NCBI GenBank assembly: GCA_035610365.1
Contig: CM069439.1
Coordinates: 1,178,001 to 1,242,000, forward strand
Length of the DNA: 64,000 nucleotides
Source of the DNA: Aquatica leii
Lineage: Eukaryota; Arthropoda; Insecta; Coleoptera; Lampyridae
Direction: 5' to 3'
The notes below the pieces were generated by a model. The model did not search any database and was not told the DNA's origin. It worked only from the letters and a program-made list of their open reading frames with translations. The stretch's first letter is position 1. Every line of letters begins with the position of its first letter. Below are positions 45,341 to 59,400 of this stretch, piece by piece. A program made the translations under genes and the position numbers.

Positions 45341-48219
45341 TGTAAACACTAAAAAATTGTTGTGATTTTTTCCTTAGGCAAAAATAAATCTGAAATATTT
45401 TTGATATTTTCTTGGTCTAACACGTAAATTTAAGTAACTCATATAATTTGCAAAACAGTTTTTTCTGTCATTAACAAAAGACCTGCGAAAAATGATCCGG
45501 GTTTGCCAACTTGATTCTGAAATAATAAACATAACAAGTAGAGGTAATATATATATGACTATAATCTTTTCAGAGCTACATATTGATCATATGATGTTGC
45601 AACACATGTATGTAAAAAAATTTTAGTAAAGATGCAATTATCGATGTTTACAAACCTTTGCTATCACTTTCGCCTAATAATGTTAATTCTCACCAAACCA
45701 TATACGCAGGAAATTTTAACATCCACTATTCAGTTTAGAAATACCAAACAGCAAAGAATAATAGTAAACGTTTTTTTACCTAGGCTGAAAACAACCTTAA
45801 GCTATGATATTAAGGACAAACGCTTTTTAAATATGCGGTTTGGTCTACTGACACAAACGCGAACCTATATATGGAAATGGTCAATGATGTTATTTTACAG
45901 AACTGTTTAAAATGAACTTACTCCTCGTTCAATAAAAAATTCTGAATAGACTGAGAATAAGACATGGTGTCTGCCAATATTTGCTTCATAAGTAGGGAAG
46001 CAATCTTACTAGCTTAAAAATTCTGTTGCAGAATGAAAACAATTTTTTAAATTTTAATAAAGCACACAATTTCTATGCATTAAACCTACAAAAACATTTT
46101 TTTAAGAGAAAACAAATTACAATAGCTATTCCTGACGTACATATGTGTCTATGGTCCGATTTATTACAGTTTTATGTATGGTAAACCAAAAAGCAAATAA
46201 CTACATAACTTTACTTTCTAATAATATTCTTATTTTTGTTGGTTGCAATATGTTTCTCAAAGTGTCTATTATGCATTCTCACTTTTGTAATATAAATACA
46301 AACAAAATAAAGCTTTTTGTTTATTGTTTTACGTATAGTTACTTTGTTTTTTATTGGTATTGCAGATAAAATAAACTTTAAAAATGTTGTTGCATTTTTT
46401 TTGTTTTAGTTTAGTTAAAAAATAATAACAAATTATTATAATTTTTAAATTAAATTTTTGTGAGAAATTGTGATTATTAAACGACATTTTTCATATTTTA
46501 TTTAATTAAAATGTATTCAAATGTATTTTTATAAAAGAACTTATTATTTATATTTAAAATATATATTATTAAATTAAAAATGTTTTATTAAGAACTTACT
46601 TTTGTGTCAATCTAGTGCCAGAAACAGTGGTTGTTGAATGTCCGTTTGATAATACGGCGTTGTCTTACACTTCTAGTAAATTTTGTTATTAAATTTTGTT
46701 TTTCATTGTAATCTTTTACTGTACTTTGCTTATTTATGAGTTATGGATAGTGTTGCAACAATGTCTTTTTTATTTCTTACATGTATTTAATATTATAGTA
46801 AAGTTGGTCTATCAGAATAATATTTTTAAATGTTTTAATCTAAAAGTTTTATTCGGTATTTACTAATTTTGCACTTTATGAAATAAAAGACAAAACGCAA
46901 TAACTTTTTTAAAAACCGAAAATAACAAATAATGGTATTGAAACTTGATCACATTGATAAAAAATTGTTTATTTTTTTATTTAAAAACCGTATATTTGCA
47001 ATGGATTGTTTTAGCATTTTCACGTTTGGTAAAAGATTTTATATATTCATAGTAATGCGGTAATCTGCAAGCAATTACTAAAGCTTTGAGGATTGAAAAA
47101 TTGAACAACTTTTTTAGAAATAAATTTTTGTTATTAAAGTTTAAACTTACATAGGTCTGGTTTGTTAGTTAGACCAAGTGCGATTGAAAGATTTGTTTTC
47201 AACAGGGATTAAAAGTATTTTTTATACGTAATACATATATTATTATTATAGTTGTTTTTTTTTGTAAAAAACTTTTTTAGACATGTTTGTCAAATGTAAA
47301 CTTGGACAACTTTAATAAGTTGTGTTTATTAACGAGTGGCGGGCGATATATGCTTTTATAAAATGTCTACATTTGTACAGGAAATAAAAGTTGAAAACGT
47401 ATTCAAGTCGTGCTGTGTCATACATCTGGCGATATGCACACGAGGGAAGTCTCTCAGACGTTAACAATCTGTTTCACAGCAAAAAGCATTTAGGAAATCA
47501 TAACAGTTTGAGAATATTAATGTCAACAATTGAACGCTTTTAGCTAAAACTGTTCATCATCCTTTGAAAAGATATCTCACAGTACATATGTTTTATTATG
47601 TAGCGTAAACAAATAGTTGCTAGTTTGAAAAATAGCTGAATACATACTGTGAGAAAATACTTTGCTTTCTTAGCTATTAAAAACTATATGTGCAACGTAT
47701 AACAATGGACTTTTATATAAAATAAAACACATACCTAAAATTAAATTAAGTAAGTTTTTGAATAAAATATTTTATTTTTCTCAATCTAACAGGTATCGAA
47801 ATATAGTATTTGTTGATACCAAAAGAATGCAAAGCTTGCTTAATTATTTTTAATATTTTTTGAATAACACGAAATAATGAGTGTTTTTTTGTTTAACACT
47901 TGTTGTTGCTTAAGCAATGTTTGCATTTAAAATTTATTTATTCCTTTAGATTGATGCGTTTATAAAAACATTATTAAAAATTGCATCAAATATAGTTTGA
48001 GTTGATTGACCTAAATGTAGTAGTACAGAAACCAGTTAAGCATTTGAGATTTAGCTTGCCATTTATTTCATTGAAAATATTTTATAGAAAAATTGGAAAA
48101 AGTGAATTCACACAAACAGAAGAAATTAATTTTTTATTTACATTGTTACAATATTTATTGTGATCTAATAGGGAAGGTGGAGAAAGAAAGAAAGAACGAA
48201 GAATAGTATAACTTCAAAG
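45341..48219. other. AT-rich DNA, no gene seen
   Basis: The 92-codon frame 45632-45910 has no recognisable domain. The rest is AT-rich and empty to me, with a purine-only stretch at about 48172-48207 just before the GC-rich region. Confidence 0.55.
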
Positions 48220-49960
48220 TAAATAACCAGATGTTGTCGCTTACCTTTTGGCTAGCCTCGCCGCAGATGGTCGTCGGGTTAAAGAAAATCGTAAGATACT
48301 AAATTTGTTCCGGTAAGCTAAATGCCCAAGTGCGCCACCTTCTCTCGAACTGTTGTATCGCAGCAATTATAGTCTAGGTAGGAGAAAAGGAGAGCCTAGA
48401 CCCGAAGTCCCCCCAAAAGAAAACATATTTCGTATTAACAATAACCATTTATTGTAATAAATGATTCACAGCCTCCTTCCGAACGGAAGAAACACAAACT
48501 CCTCGACGGTTACGCCACTGGTAAAATCCCTATCAATTATTTATATAACCCCCAACAAGAAAAATTAGTAAGCACATATATAAATTACATATAAATAAAT
48601 AGGTCCCAAAAATAGAGTTTGGGAGCCACAGAAGCTAAATAAGATTTCGTAGATAATTATCACCGCGGCTACTGTAGCTATTAGCAATCGGTAATCGCGT
48701 TCCCGCAAATTAAAATACCGCCAGGTGACGACTTGATCAAGCGCCGCATAACCGGTAATCACAATAATAAATAATTAGTTTCCGAGAGACGGCATAGCTC
48801 CCAAATTTCTACCCTTGATAAAATTTATAACTACTTTATATGACGCAGATATGACTGGGAAGTTACGATAAATAATTGTAATGACTCAACCATTACAAGA
48901 TAAAGCGTTGGATAAATTACTATCAAATGTTTTACAAAAGAAATTTTACGTTAGGTAGTACTAAAATTACTTCGACAAGTTATAAATACACATTAGCATT
49001 ACGCTGATAAGATAATTTTATACAATTATATCATACTTAAGACCGGTAATTAACGTAATCGATTAAAACAATATTCACTAGACCTTGCCTCTCACTCTTG
49101 TGTCCGTTTACACATAAATGGTACTAATCTTACTCTAAGCAATTCACAAAAACGTCGACAAAGAAAGCGATCCCGCGTTCACTACGCACGTACCGCGTAT
49201 ACTGATAACCGAAGGCTATAGCGTCTGGCCGCAATAAGGTTGACAGCGAGCGAGTCTCCCGCGACTCCAAGATAAAGGTGTCATAAATACCTCGTTTGCA
49301 CCGCGCCAACGATCCCCTAGGATCCTTCTACCTGTAGTTCCCCTTATTCTGTCGACAATCCGAAATGTTTTAGTGTGTCCACCATTTCCATCGGATTATA
49401 GATGTAAGCACACGAAGATGTAATTAAGAACGACGGACGAAGACGTCAGAATCAAAAATCGAGCATCCAGAATCCACATTAACATCAACAGCAAAGTAAC
49501 AGGAAACGAAAAAAAAAAAGAGCTAAAAATTGTGAATATTAGTTAGTTCGCCTCCATTACTAAACACGTGTGAGATACTAACCCACTTTATGCGTTTGGC
49601 CGCCCAAAATACATCGTGCTGATCTTATTCGCACCGGAGGTTTAGTCGGATTTTACTTTCAAAATGCTAAAATAAACGTCGTTGTAGTAGATGTTACAAG
49701 ATGAAAAAGAAATTCCATTTATCTCACCTCTCCGACGTTCCCCCGTTGTTAATCGACCGAATGACAGCATAAAAATGAAAATTTGTAGATGACAAACAAC
49801 CTTCGCGCGCCCTCATAAGTGTGACTTAGAACCACGACCAAGGTCAAATGTATTACTGTAAGTTGCCTAACTCTCAGGCGGATTTTTACTCGAAGTTGAA
49901 ATTTACACGTTACAACATGAGATTAAGATTAATTATAACATAGATATCCCGTTTGATAAA
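48220..49960 (-). other. CpG/GC-rich island with LTR-like promoter and polyA signals
   Basis: Base composition changes abruptly from about 70% AT to a much more balanced, CpG-containing sequence, most marked at 49160-49340. On the minus strand there is a TATA box (TATATAAAT, 48541-48549), and 90 bases on an AATAAA signal (48448-48453). About 110 bases later comes TGGCGCACTTGGGC (48324-48337), resembling a tRNA-complementary primer site. TATA, then polyA signal, then U5-like sequence, then primer site is the order of a retroviral-type LTR. No gag follows at lower coordinates and no second copy was found. A 65-codon minus frame (48565-48762) with one hydrophobic segment is unassigned. A host gene promoter/5' exon is the main alternative. 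Confidence 0.35.
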
Positions 49961-50463
49961 CTTAACAATGAGATAAGCAAATGGCAAAAAGGCGGCGAAC
50001 CAAAGATTCAACAATAAAACGTTTATGTGTCGGATGAAGAGACAAGGCATGTAGATATCTAGGTGAGTTTGCGATAAACCGAATGGTCTAATAATACGTT
50101 AGGTTTACGTGTCACGAGAATATCAAATGAAAAAAATATAGAAATTTTAATTGTTTAGATAATCCAAAAGTCTGTATAATTCGAGATGGCCAAACAGTAA
50201 ACATATTGTCAACATACCTAAACCACACTAGGTTTTAACAAGGCTGTTTTAAAAAAATTATAAAAATTAGAGAAGAGAACCCATAGCGACACTCAAAATC
50301 GTTCAAACGTAGATTTTCGGCTTCTCTGACAAAATACAATAGTTTTTTTTAACGCAATCAGTTTGGTTCAAATCACTCGTAGTTTTGCTTTGGTTGGATA
50401 AAAGAATGATATCATTTTTTTAAAAATACAAACGAGATTGGACTTATAATTATTTAAAATTTA

Positions 50464-50477
50464 GGGGGGGGGGGGGG
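50464..50477 (+). repeat. G14 homopolymer
   Basis: Fourteen consecutive G in an AT-rich setting; length is prone to sequencing error. Confidence 0.85.
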
Positions 50478-53400
50478 TACATTTAATCGTCACTTGAATA
50501 TTTTTATGGCTAAATGTCTTTGATCGTAAATCACAAAATGTGTATTCACACAAAACACCAAACTGAAGCGGCAGTGTTACGAATTTAGTCGAATCCTTAG
50601 TACAAGTAATGGTAAACAAACGATGTAAGTACTTTAAATTTTAATTAGTGGATGAACGGATAAGGTGCGTCGATTTCTTACCTATGTCAGGAAGTCGCTT
50701 TTAGCCAAAAAAATGGAATAGGGCCCAAACATGTACGATACTGCTCGACGATGTCGAAAAATCTGCCAGAAGACGTAAAATTACGTACCCAAAGAACAAA
50801 CGCAACTATTATTAAACTATTATAAAACTATAAGTTTTTAAACCATAATTATGAGACGAGAACGGATAATCAAATGAGTTATTAGCTAAATATCTTCTCT
50901 TGTATAAACAATACGCGAACCGCCAAAAGAAATCTTATAAGATAATAATGCGACAGACCAAGATTCAAAACATAACGAAACGCAGTAACACGTATGCTTG
51001 TCGATGTTTTTTACTACGAATAATTCAACGGTGTTACCGTAAACGAAACTCTTATTGGTGTTAAAATGAACAAAACTACTATAATATTAATAATCGAATT
51101 ACAACATAAATTATAATGCAATCTAAAGTTTATTAACACAAAGTAAATGCTAATTCGGCGTAAACCGACAAACTGATGTTTTAACAACGTAAACAATAAG
51201 TTAATTAAAAACAAAAATTTACTTACAAATTCGAAATAACAAAAATGATTTGAATTACGTCAATCAAACAGCAAATCCCTCAGGAATCAATCAAAACAAC
51301 CAAAAAACGTTAAGCTAAAACGAACGTACATACGAGGGTTTGTCATAAAGTAAGTACAAACATTTAAACGCAGGTTAAACTTCAAATGATTTAAAAGCTT
51401 TGCCAGTGTAAATGTGAGTAGAATCTAAAATATGGCAAGACTGCAAAATTTAAACTCTTGGATAGCCCGCATTTTTTATTTTAAAATGACCGGCAACTTA
51501 GATAAATTGACAATTGTTTTTAAAGAACCAGTTCTAAAAAAATGTTTTCATTTTGGAAATTTAATAATTGAAATTTTTTTTAGATAATATTTAGTAGTTA
51601 ATTGTAGTGCGGTTTAGTTTAGTTTAGTCACATCTAAAGAAGAAAACGCGATTATTGCCATAGAGAAAAAAACAGATATTTTGACAGTCAAAACTAAACC
51701 GACCATAGAACGGCTAAAGGTACACCTGTGATAGACTGTATAATCAACAACCCTAAAACTTCTGTGTATATTAATGAAGAATACATGCAAATCAAAACAT
51801 TTTGATGCTGTTAATGTCTTATCTCAATTTTCTAAGAAAGCAACTACTTGTTCTCCACTGTCAATGGAGTGTAAAATGTTCTTTTTTGACTGCATTAGCA
51901 CAAACGCCTGTAAGTTATTGTCGATCATACTTAATCTTAGGCGTGTTTAGATCAATTTAGTTTGGAAAAATACTTTTTTAAATGACAAGAATTGCGTCAA
52001 ACATATCGTCAATAAGTAAACATCGGTAAACATATACTGGATCTACTTTTTATGCTTAGATGATCTCGTCCACTATACCATAATAAACCTTTGCTTTGAC
52101 AGCTTCTGTAAAAGAAGCTTTTTAATATTTTTTTTGTTTATTAGAGATGTTTGCTTCAATTACAATTTCATCAAAAAACTGTCAGGTAAAATTTTCTTTT
52201 AACGTTTTGCGTAGTGATTAAAATCTAAGTCTCTGCTGCAAGTAGAGTTTGGCCAAATCTATCACCAAAATGCTTTTAGCCTTAGATGAGACGATTTAAT
52301 AATTTTTCATGTTTCTGCACACTCAACTTTTAGTTTGCAAGTAATCATTAAAAAGGGTAGTAAAGCGATAGCTAATAAATTATTTTAAAAAAAAATTATA
52401 AAATTTACTGTTTTTAATTTAATTTAGACGATTGGGCTATTTTAAACAATGCAATTGCCATTTGTAAGTAAACAAATTATGGGTTTTGTTGAGATTTAGT
52501 CTGCTTGAGAGAAACTCAATCATTTATCCTTTCAAACATTTTTGTTGTTGCGCTACTGCGAGATAAGTTAGGTCTTAAAGTAGCGTGTTTCCTCGTAGAA
52601 AGCGTTTTCTTTTTTTGAAGCAGACGTTACACAAAGAGACAGATCAAAGTTTTTGTCAATTCAGAGCTGATTTGTCAAAAATACTGTTTTTTTTGCATTA
52701 CTATCTGTAATGCTGACATTTATTTTGTCTTGTTCTAATTTACAACCGACACGCATATTACTAAATACTAAACACTCATTTATCCAAATTCAGAGTAGCG
52801 CAAATTGTTATTCAGGCGGCAGTTTAAAATGTCAACTAAAATCTGATAACATTGAAAAAGAAGACCGTGGTAGGTCAATGTATGGCAGTATCTCAAATTG
52901 TAAGATGCGTTCAATATCAAAAAATTTTTTTACGTCTACGTGTTTTACTTTTTTAAAAAGTTTCTCTGCTTTCTAATATAGTCGTAGAATCATTTGAAAC
53001 GAAAACTATATCAACCTCTCATCTAAAACTCAAAAACTGTTAGAGTTACGTTGATAACAATTTTGTCATTTGGTCTTCACGCGGTTAACAATTTTTTATC
53101 ATTTGAAATCTATTCTTCAAAATATTTGTTAAACAATGAAATTAGAAACAGACTCCTTTTTCTCATTTTTAGACGTGCACAGAGCTCTTTTATAAAGACT
53201 GTTCTGTCTATTGGAAAGATCTTGTCCAAACCCCGCACTGTTACCCGGTTGTTGCACCCTTACTAAATTGGGTCAATTTTATAATCCTGCAAAAGAGATT
53301 ATTTCTTTTTAGTCTGACGGCGTTGATAGCATTTTGTTCTATTAAGTCTATTAAAAACAAACATGTATGTGTTTGTGGATACATTTAGTAAGAAAGCGAA

Positions 53401-55444
53401 TACTGCGTTAAAATACTTTAATGAACTTTTTTAACAAACCTCGTAATATTTCTACGTCATTACCAAAAGTAATTACAAAAGCGTTTCTTTTATTATATAA
53501 AAATGTTCGTTGTAAAAAAAGGGACTGAATATGCAAAGTTATTTCAATTAACAGTTCATTTAAAGTGCTAATTTACACACATAAAAATAGAAAATAAAAA
53601 ATATAAGTTAAAAAAAATTGTGCACAATTTTATTAAATACTAAAATATGAAATTTTGTCCAGCATCTAAAAATTATAAAGTATTTACAAACGTATTCTAC
53701 AGCACGTGACAGTTTTTTGATTAATTTTTATTTTACGTATCATTTATTTTTAAAAGAACATTGTTATAAGATACAAAAATATTACATTTATGTTAATGTT
53801 TTGCATTGTGTTAAATTAAATAATATTATTTGTTTGAAGAAGTTGCAATTTAATTTATTTCAACTGACTTTATTTGAAGGTAAGAAATAGAACGTACTTC
53901 TAATTCATTTCTTCGTACACCTTTTCATTTGACTTTTAGTGCAATTACTTTTTAATTACAATTAATTTACAACTTTTAACAATTAATTTGATTATATTAA
54001 CTAGAACAAAAGTTAATGTTAGCGTAAACTAAAAGAACTAGTACTGAAACATGTTGGTTGTTCTACAAACATACTAATTAAATTTTTTTTTTATTTTTAG
54101 ACTGTTATTAAAATATTTTAACTAATCAAAATTTTGAAAGTTATAGTTTGAAGTTAATTTTAGTTATTGAGAAAATCTCATTAAAACAGTTTCTAAACTC
54201 GGACTTGTATCTTTAATTGCATAATTGCGTAGTTTAGGCCAAAGTTTACAGTTTCAAATTGCTTAAACAATTTAATGTTTGTAGTTTGTAGTCCGAAAGT
54301 GCATATACACTTTTATGTTTGAAAGCTTTCCTGGATATAAGATTTATAAATTGAACGTTTTTTGGCATAAACTGCGTTATCGTTTTCGTATTCATGTCTA
54401 CCGGTTCGTAAGTCATTACAAAAAAGTTTAGCTTTTTAGAAGTTGAGAGAGTCAAATATGGTAGAACTGAAGCAAAGTAAAAAACAAATTCATTAAAACA
54501 CATTTATGAAAATTTTAAATTGCATAGGATTTTTGTCAAATGTATTTCTTAGACATTATTTTACATTATATATTTTTTAAAAACTACGGCATTTCTAACA
54601 ACTAGATGATTTTAAAATTATAATATTAATTTTGTAATTTGTTAGTTTGTGTGCGGTAGAAACAATATGTTTGATTAGCGTTACATGAAGAGACATGAAT
54701 GTTGCTTTAGAAGAAAACGAATTCTACTAATACTAAACTCAGTAATTTATCTAGTAGTAACATCTGGCTTTACAAATCTATTGAGATTACTAAATTTCGG
54801 CTTTTCGTTACTAAGCGTATTTCAACTTTTGATATTAAAATATATAAATTTCTTTACAAACTTTTGATAAACGTATAATTGATAAAATCTACGACTGATT
54901 TAGAAAACAAATTGATAATAAAAGAAACTCAATGCGTTAGAACAATACGCTTAACGCCGTTGAATGGATTTATTTTTAAATGTATTTTTTTACTTTTATT
55001 TGCAACGGGATTGGCATTTTTTTATACAGCAGTATGTTTTAAAATTTTATTTATTATAATTAGACTCATATTAAAAAGATATAACATATACTGTTTTTTT
55101 GTGTTTTTAACCATAATATTTCATTTATGCTTTTCAGAATTGTTATACATTTGTGTTTTTTAGTAAGATAATAATTAAAAAAATATATTAGTAGCATAAA
55201 GAACTGTTGCTTATACATAAAACAAAATTATTTATACATAACAAAAGTATACATTAAACCATATTTAATAACAAATACATCACAAATTAAAATGAAACTA
55301 CTAACATGTTATAAATAAAATTATTATTGACATGTTGGACAAACATTTGTAATGCAAACTTTAGAAAAATATTTTTTGCAATTAAAACCAAGGACCTGGA
55401 CCGAACCGTACAAACCAACAGAAAATGTTAGTGCAATGATAATT

Positions 55445-55468
55445 TTGTTACTAAATATTTAGTAACAA
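55445..55468. repeat. Perfect 24-bp palindrome
   Basis: TTGTTACTAAAT followed directly by its reverse complement ATTTAGTAACAA. Confidence 0.95.
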
Positions 55469-56383
55469 TTATAGTATATATAGTATTAACTTAAACTTCA
55501 TTCATTCACAGTCATTTCATCTTATGTGTAGTCTATCGTCATTTGTGCTATTATGTTTTGAGTATATGACGAGAAATATAATTAATTCTAGGTTTCTATA
55601 CATAAACAACCAATTTGATTGAAATAAGAAAAAATTGTGAAAAGTAATTTTTTTCTCTTATTTTGTTTTAGTTAGGGATTTATGTTATCATAAGTCAAAA
55701 ATAAGTAACTCAAAAGACCATGAATTAATTTTGAGTTTACTACTGTTACAATACGTGAAAAAAGTGTGATAAAAACAAATCAGTGTTGCTAAGTAAACAA
55801 GTTTGAGCCTGACCAATCTAAAAAAAAATGTATTATTTTTCTCACCGCAAAAAAAAATGATTAAGCAATTCAGTATATACATATATAGGATATCTTTTCT
55901 CTGCCTTAGTTTTCATATTTTGCTAAATTCTTACTCAAAGAATAGTCGTACTCCACGATCATTACTAAAATTTGTTACATGCAAATAGCTGTTAAAAAGA
56001 AAATTATCTGAATAAGGTAAAATAAAGGAAGAAATTGCCGGTGCTCAGTAAAGACGGTCGTAGGTCACTTAAAAACAAATGCGTGATTGATTGGAAAACT
56101 TAAAACGGAAAATCAAATTTGTTACATAAATTAGCTATATATCGTCATTAACATAACACAAACGACATATGTCTTGCGTTATTTAAGTATTTTATTTATT
56201 GACCCCCTTTGATGTTTAATGTTTTATTTATTATTTAGTAAACACAATTCGTAAAGTTGCCTATGTCCTTGGTCGGTAGATTGTTCTGCTTTATTTTATT
56301 CTGTAAGTTTTATGTGTTAAAATGTTCTGTTAATTCGTTGTGTTGTTACTATGTTGTTGACTTACGACTTTAATAAATTACAG

Positions 56384-56426
56384 TTGGCCTGATGAAGTGT
56401 TCGCGTGTAGCATGAAACGTTGCCAC
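56384..56426 (+). other. CTGATGA...GAAAC motif, hammerhead-like but incomplete
   Basis: TTGGCCTGATGA (56384-56395) and GAAACGTTGCCAC (56414-56426) have the hammerhead core words and a possible 4-bp stem I (TGGC with GCCA). Stem II does not pair and stem III (AC/GT) has no loop. Similar CTGATGAAG...GAAACG sequences occur at ends of retroelements such as Penelope-like ones. It is preceded by AT-rich sequence with no reverse transcriptase. Confidence 0.35.
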
Positions 56427-59400
56427 AAAAATAGATTAGAGTCGTTTTGCATGCCCCTCCTAAACGAAGAAGTTAGTTAATGCAATACACAGATGAGGAG
56501 AAAAAATCTTTACCAAGTATATTAATAGACTAGGAACTTCTATTTAGTTTAATCCGGCACTGCTCACAAAAGGTTTGCGACTAAACTTTTAAAACACCAG
56601 AGTGACAACGCACCAATAGTTAACATTGTTAACTACAACTTACAACGCTTTAACAGTTTGTGAACCGTACATTCTTGTTCACAAAATGTGTCTATCTTGT
56701 AGTAATGTTTGATCTACACTTCATACACATCTCATTTTTATGTATCGCAATCAAAAAATGTTTTGGTGTGCAGATTGTGGTGTATCGTGATATTTTTTGT
56801 TTTCATCTAACTGGTATCAAACATTTTAATTAGGTTTTGCTACCGCACTCTGTTTTATTTATTACTGATGCTAATTTTACTGATTAGGTAACGCGTCTCT
56901 GTAATAGTTTTTATAAATGTATTTTTATAATGTTTATAATAATATATAGTGCACTTCGCGCCGCTCATCACATTGAGCTTGGGTTTTTGATAACAATAAC
57001 CAAATATTTAAAAAAAAATGATTGAGAAGAAGTAAATATACACAACATATATATGATGATATGATGATTACTTTAAAAGATGAATTTATAGCATCAATAC
57101 TATCAAAAATGTTAAAATAAAAGTTCTAATAAACCATTTCAAAAAATCAAATTTTTTAAGCAAATAAATCGAAAATTACGGTTGCATTATGTTTAATTAA
57201 CTGTTCTAAGTACTACACATTTCTTTTAAGTAATTTGCAGACATTAAAAATATAAATAAATACAAATGTTATCCCATCACATAAGAAGTAGTAATGTTAT
57301 TTTAAAAACTGCACATTCTTCCATGCACACTAAAAATACAAAGTAACTTAAAGATAACGTATTTACAAATATTTAAATAAGCTAATGTTACGTAAGTCAA
57401 TCAAATATTTACTTGAATAAATAAATTCACTGCAAAAAGATAGCTAAGTATGAAAAATTGTTTTCAATTATCTACAGTTGCAGGTTTAATTTTTAACTGC
57501 GCAGAATTCCACTGACTTGTTTTTGGCTATTTATCATATTGTTGTAAAATGTTAATTTTTTTAAGGCTAAGATGACGTCTTTTTATTGCATCAGCGATTT
57601 CAAAGTGCTAAACAAAACTAATTCAATCAACTAAAAGTCAGTGAGTGGATTGACGCTCGGCGCATATTAATTTGAAACAGCACCGACGATAACTAATAAT
57701 CAGACTTTAGACCACATTAATTTACAGAGACATAGAAATCCGATATCACCTGAGTTTGCAAATAAACAAAAAATGTTGTTTTTAATTAAATTCACTTGCA
57801 CCGAACAAGCTTCAGTTCATGAAAAATAGAATATTGTTTATGTTTAGAAACAAACCTAAGAAGAAAATTATTAACATAAACCGAAATTAGGATTATTATA
57901 AACGATGTCTTTTATATACATATATAAGCATACGTCCGGCTCATTTTTAGTAAAGTAATAACATCACCAGACTGATATTATCCTTGATTCCGGCGTGCAC
58001 TGTATAACTTGTTTCAATTTTTTGTAACGGTGGGTTAAAGCTCGCTTTATGGTATAATTTAAGATTGTACCAAGACTAAGTTTTGCTGGCAGTTGTGTAC
58101 AAATAAAAGAATAAACCAGATCGAGGTGCTGACGTAATCTTTTAAAAGTTTTGCAATTTATTAATGACGTGATGTTACGTAAATGGTTATAGTACTAATT
58201 TACAGATGGTATTAATTTGTTTTTTACGATTTTTACAATGTCATTTTCTCATAAACTTTTTGACAAAAGTTCTGATTTTTAAAAAGGAAAAATAAAGTAC
58301 CGATAAACTTTAGAATTAAAAATAGTTGAAATAAAATAAAAATCTTTTGACACCAACTAATTAAAAAAATGACTGATATTTTAGATTTTGTTTTAATAAA
58401 CAACCATATAATTTATTAACATAAGCGTTAATCAACATTGTATTTAATCATGAACCTAAATTTACATAATTTATATGCATTTAAATTCATTTTATTAGTT
58501 TGCACTTGTTTTTAGTTTTATTATTTATTTATTGTATACATATATGTACATTAGTTGTAAATAATAAATATTATACACAAATAAATGCAACTATTTTATG
58601 TTATCATTGCTAATTGCAAGTTATTTAATACTAAATGTAATTTTTTATTTTAAAAAAATATTTTATTGTATTACTAAAATTAACACGACATTTTAATCAT
58701 TAAAATTACAAAAAGTGAGTTTTATTACTTTCTGTGTGGATATCTTAAAATTTATGTTGTCGCGCGTAATAAATGTTTACATTAAAACGCAAGATTTACG
58801 TTTTTATCATTTCAAATAGAAATATAGCTTCCACCACCTGGTATATAATTTAAATCGGAACATATTGTGTTGCAGGTTTACATAAATTTTATTTCTGGGT
58901 GTCTGAATACTTTGGTTGTTGGCGTAATTTAAAAACTACTTAGCAGTAGAAGTTGGTCGTGTACAACTTGGTGGGTCTTCTGTCAGCACATAATGTACTA
59001 GAGAAAATAAAGAACAAACGACAAACTCGGCTCCGTATTTATTTTTAGAAGAAGCGCTACGCTAAAATAAAAACTTAACTATATTTTAAAGTCTTGAAAT
59101 AGTTGTAAGATACCCAAGTGTCCATTTTCAAAACAAGAGAATAATAAATTCAACTGATAGTATTTGGCATAGTTTCAAAATTCATACAACAAACATGGAA
59201 TGTTAATAGGGGCGCTTATAATTTATCGTAATTCGTTCGTTGTTTTTTTTAAAGAAAAATAAATAGACTTAATGTTCAAGATCTCTGTTAGCGAGCAACG
59301 ATATAATTTTTCATAGATGTATCGTTTTTGCTTGTACACGAGCCAACTACTTAACAGAATTGTACCGCGTTTTTTTCTTTGATTTATTAGAAGAAATCTA

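Larger units (their letters stand above)
49961..56383. other. No assignable gene
   Basis: Contains a 14-base G run (50464-50477) and a perfect 24-bp palindrome (55445-55468). Open frames at 52710-52976, 53051-53266 and 54879-55163 have no motif I can name; the last is hydrophobic and T-rich. The stretch 51640-53300 reads less randomly than its surroundings and may be a further dead element, but I could not place it. Confidence 0.45.

Noticed and set aside
45632..45910. 92-codon frame with GNFNIHY in an alternative frame, resembling a LINE endonuclease GDFN motif
   Set aside because: Single short match with no second endonuclease motif in order.
54879..55163. 94-codon hydrophobic frame that could pass for a membrane protein
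   Set aside because: Composition is what T-rich DNA produces; no family resemblance and no supporting context.
44714..56562. 14-mer TTAATCCGGCACTG shared by 44714-44727 and 56549-56562
   Set aside because: Several chance 14-mer matches are expected in a 64-kb window, and the flanks do not align.
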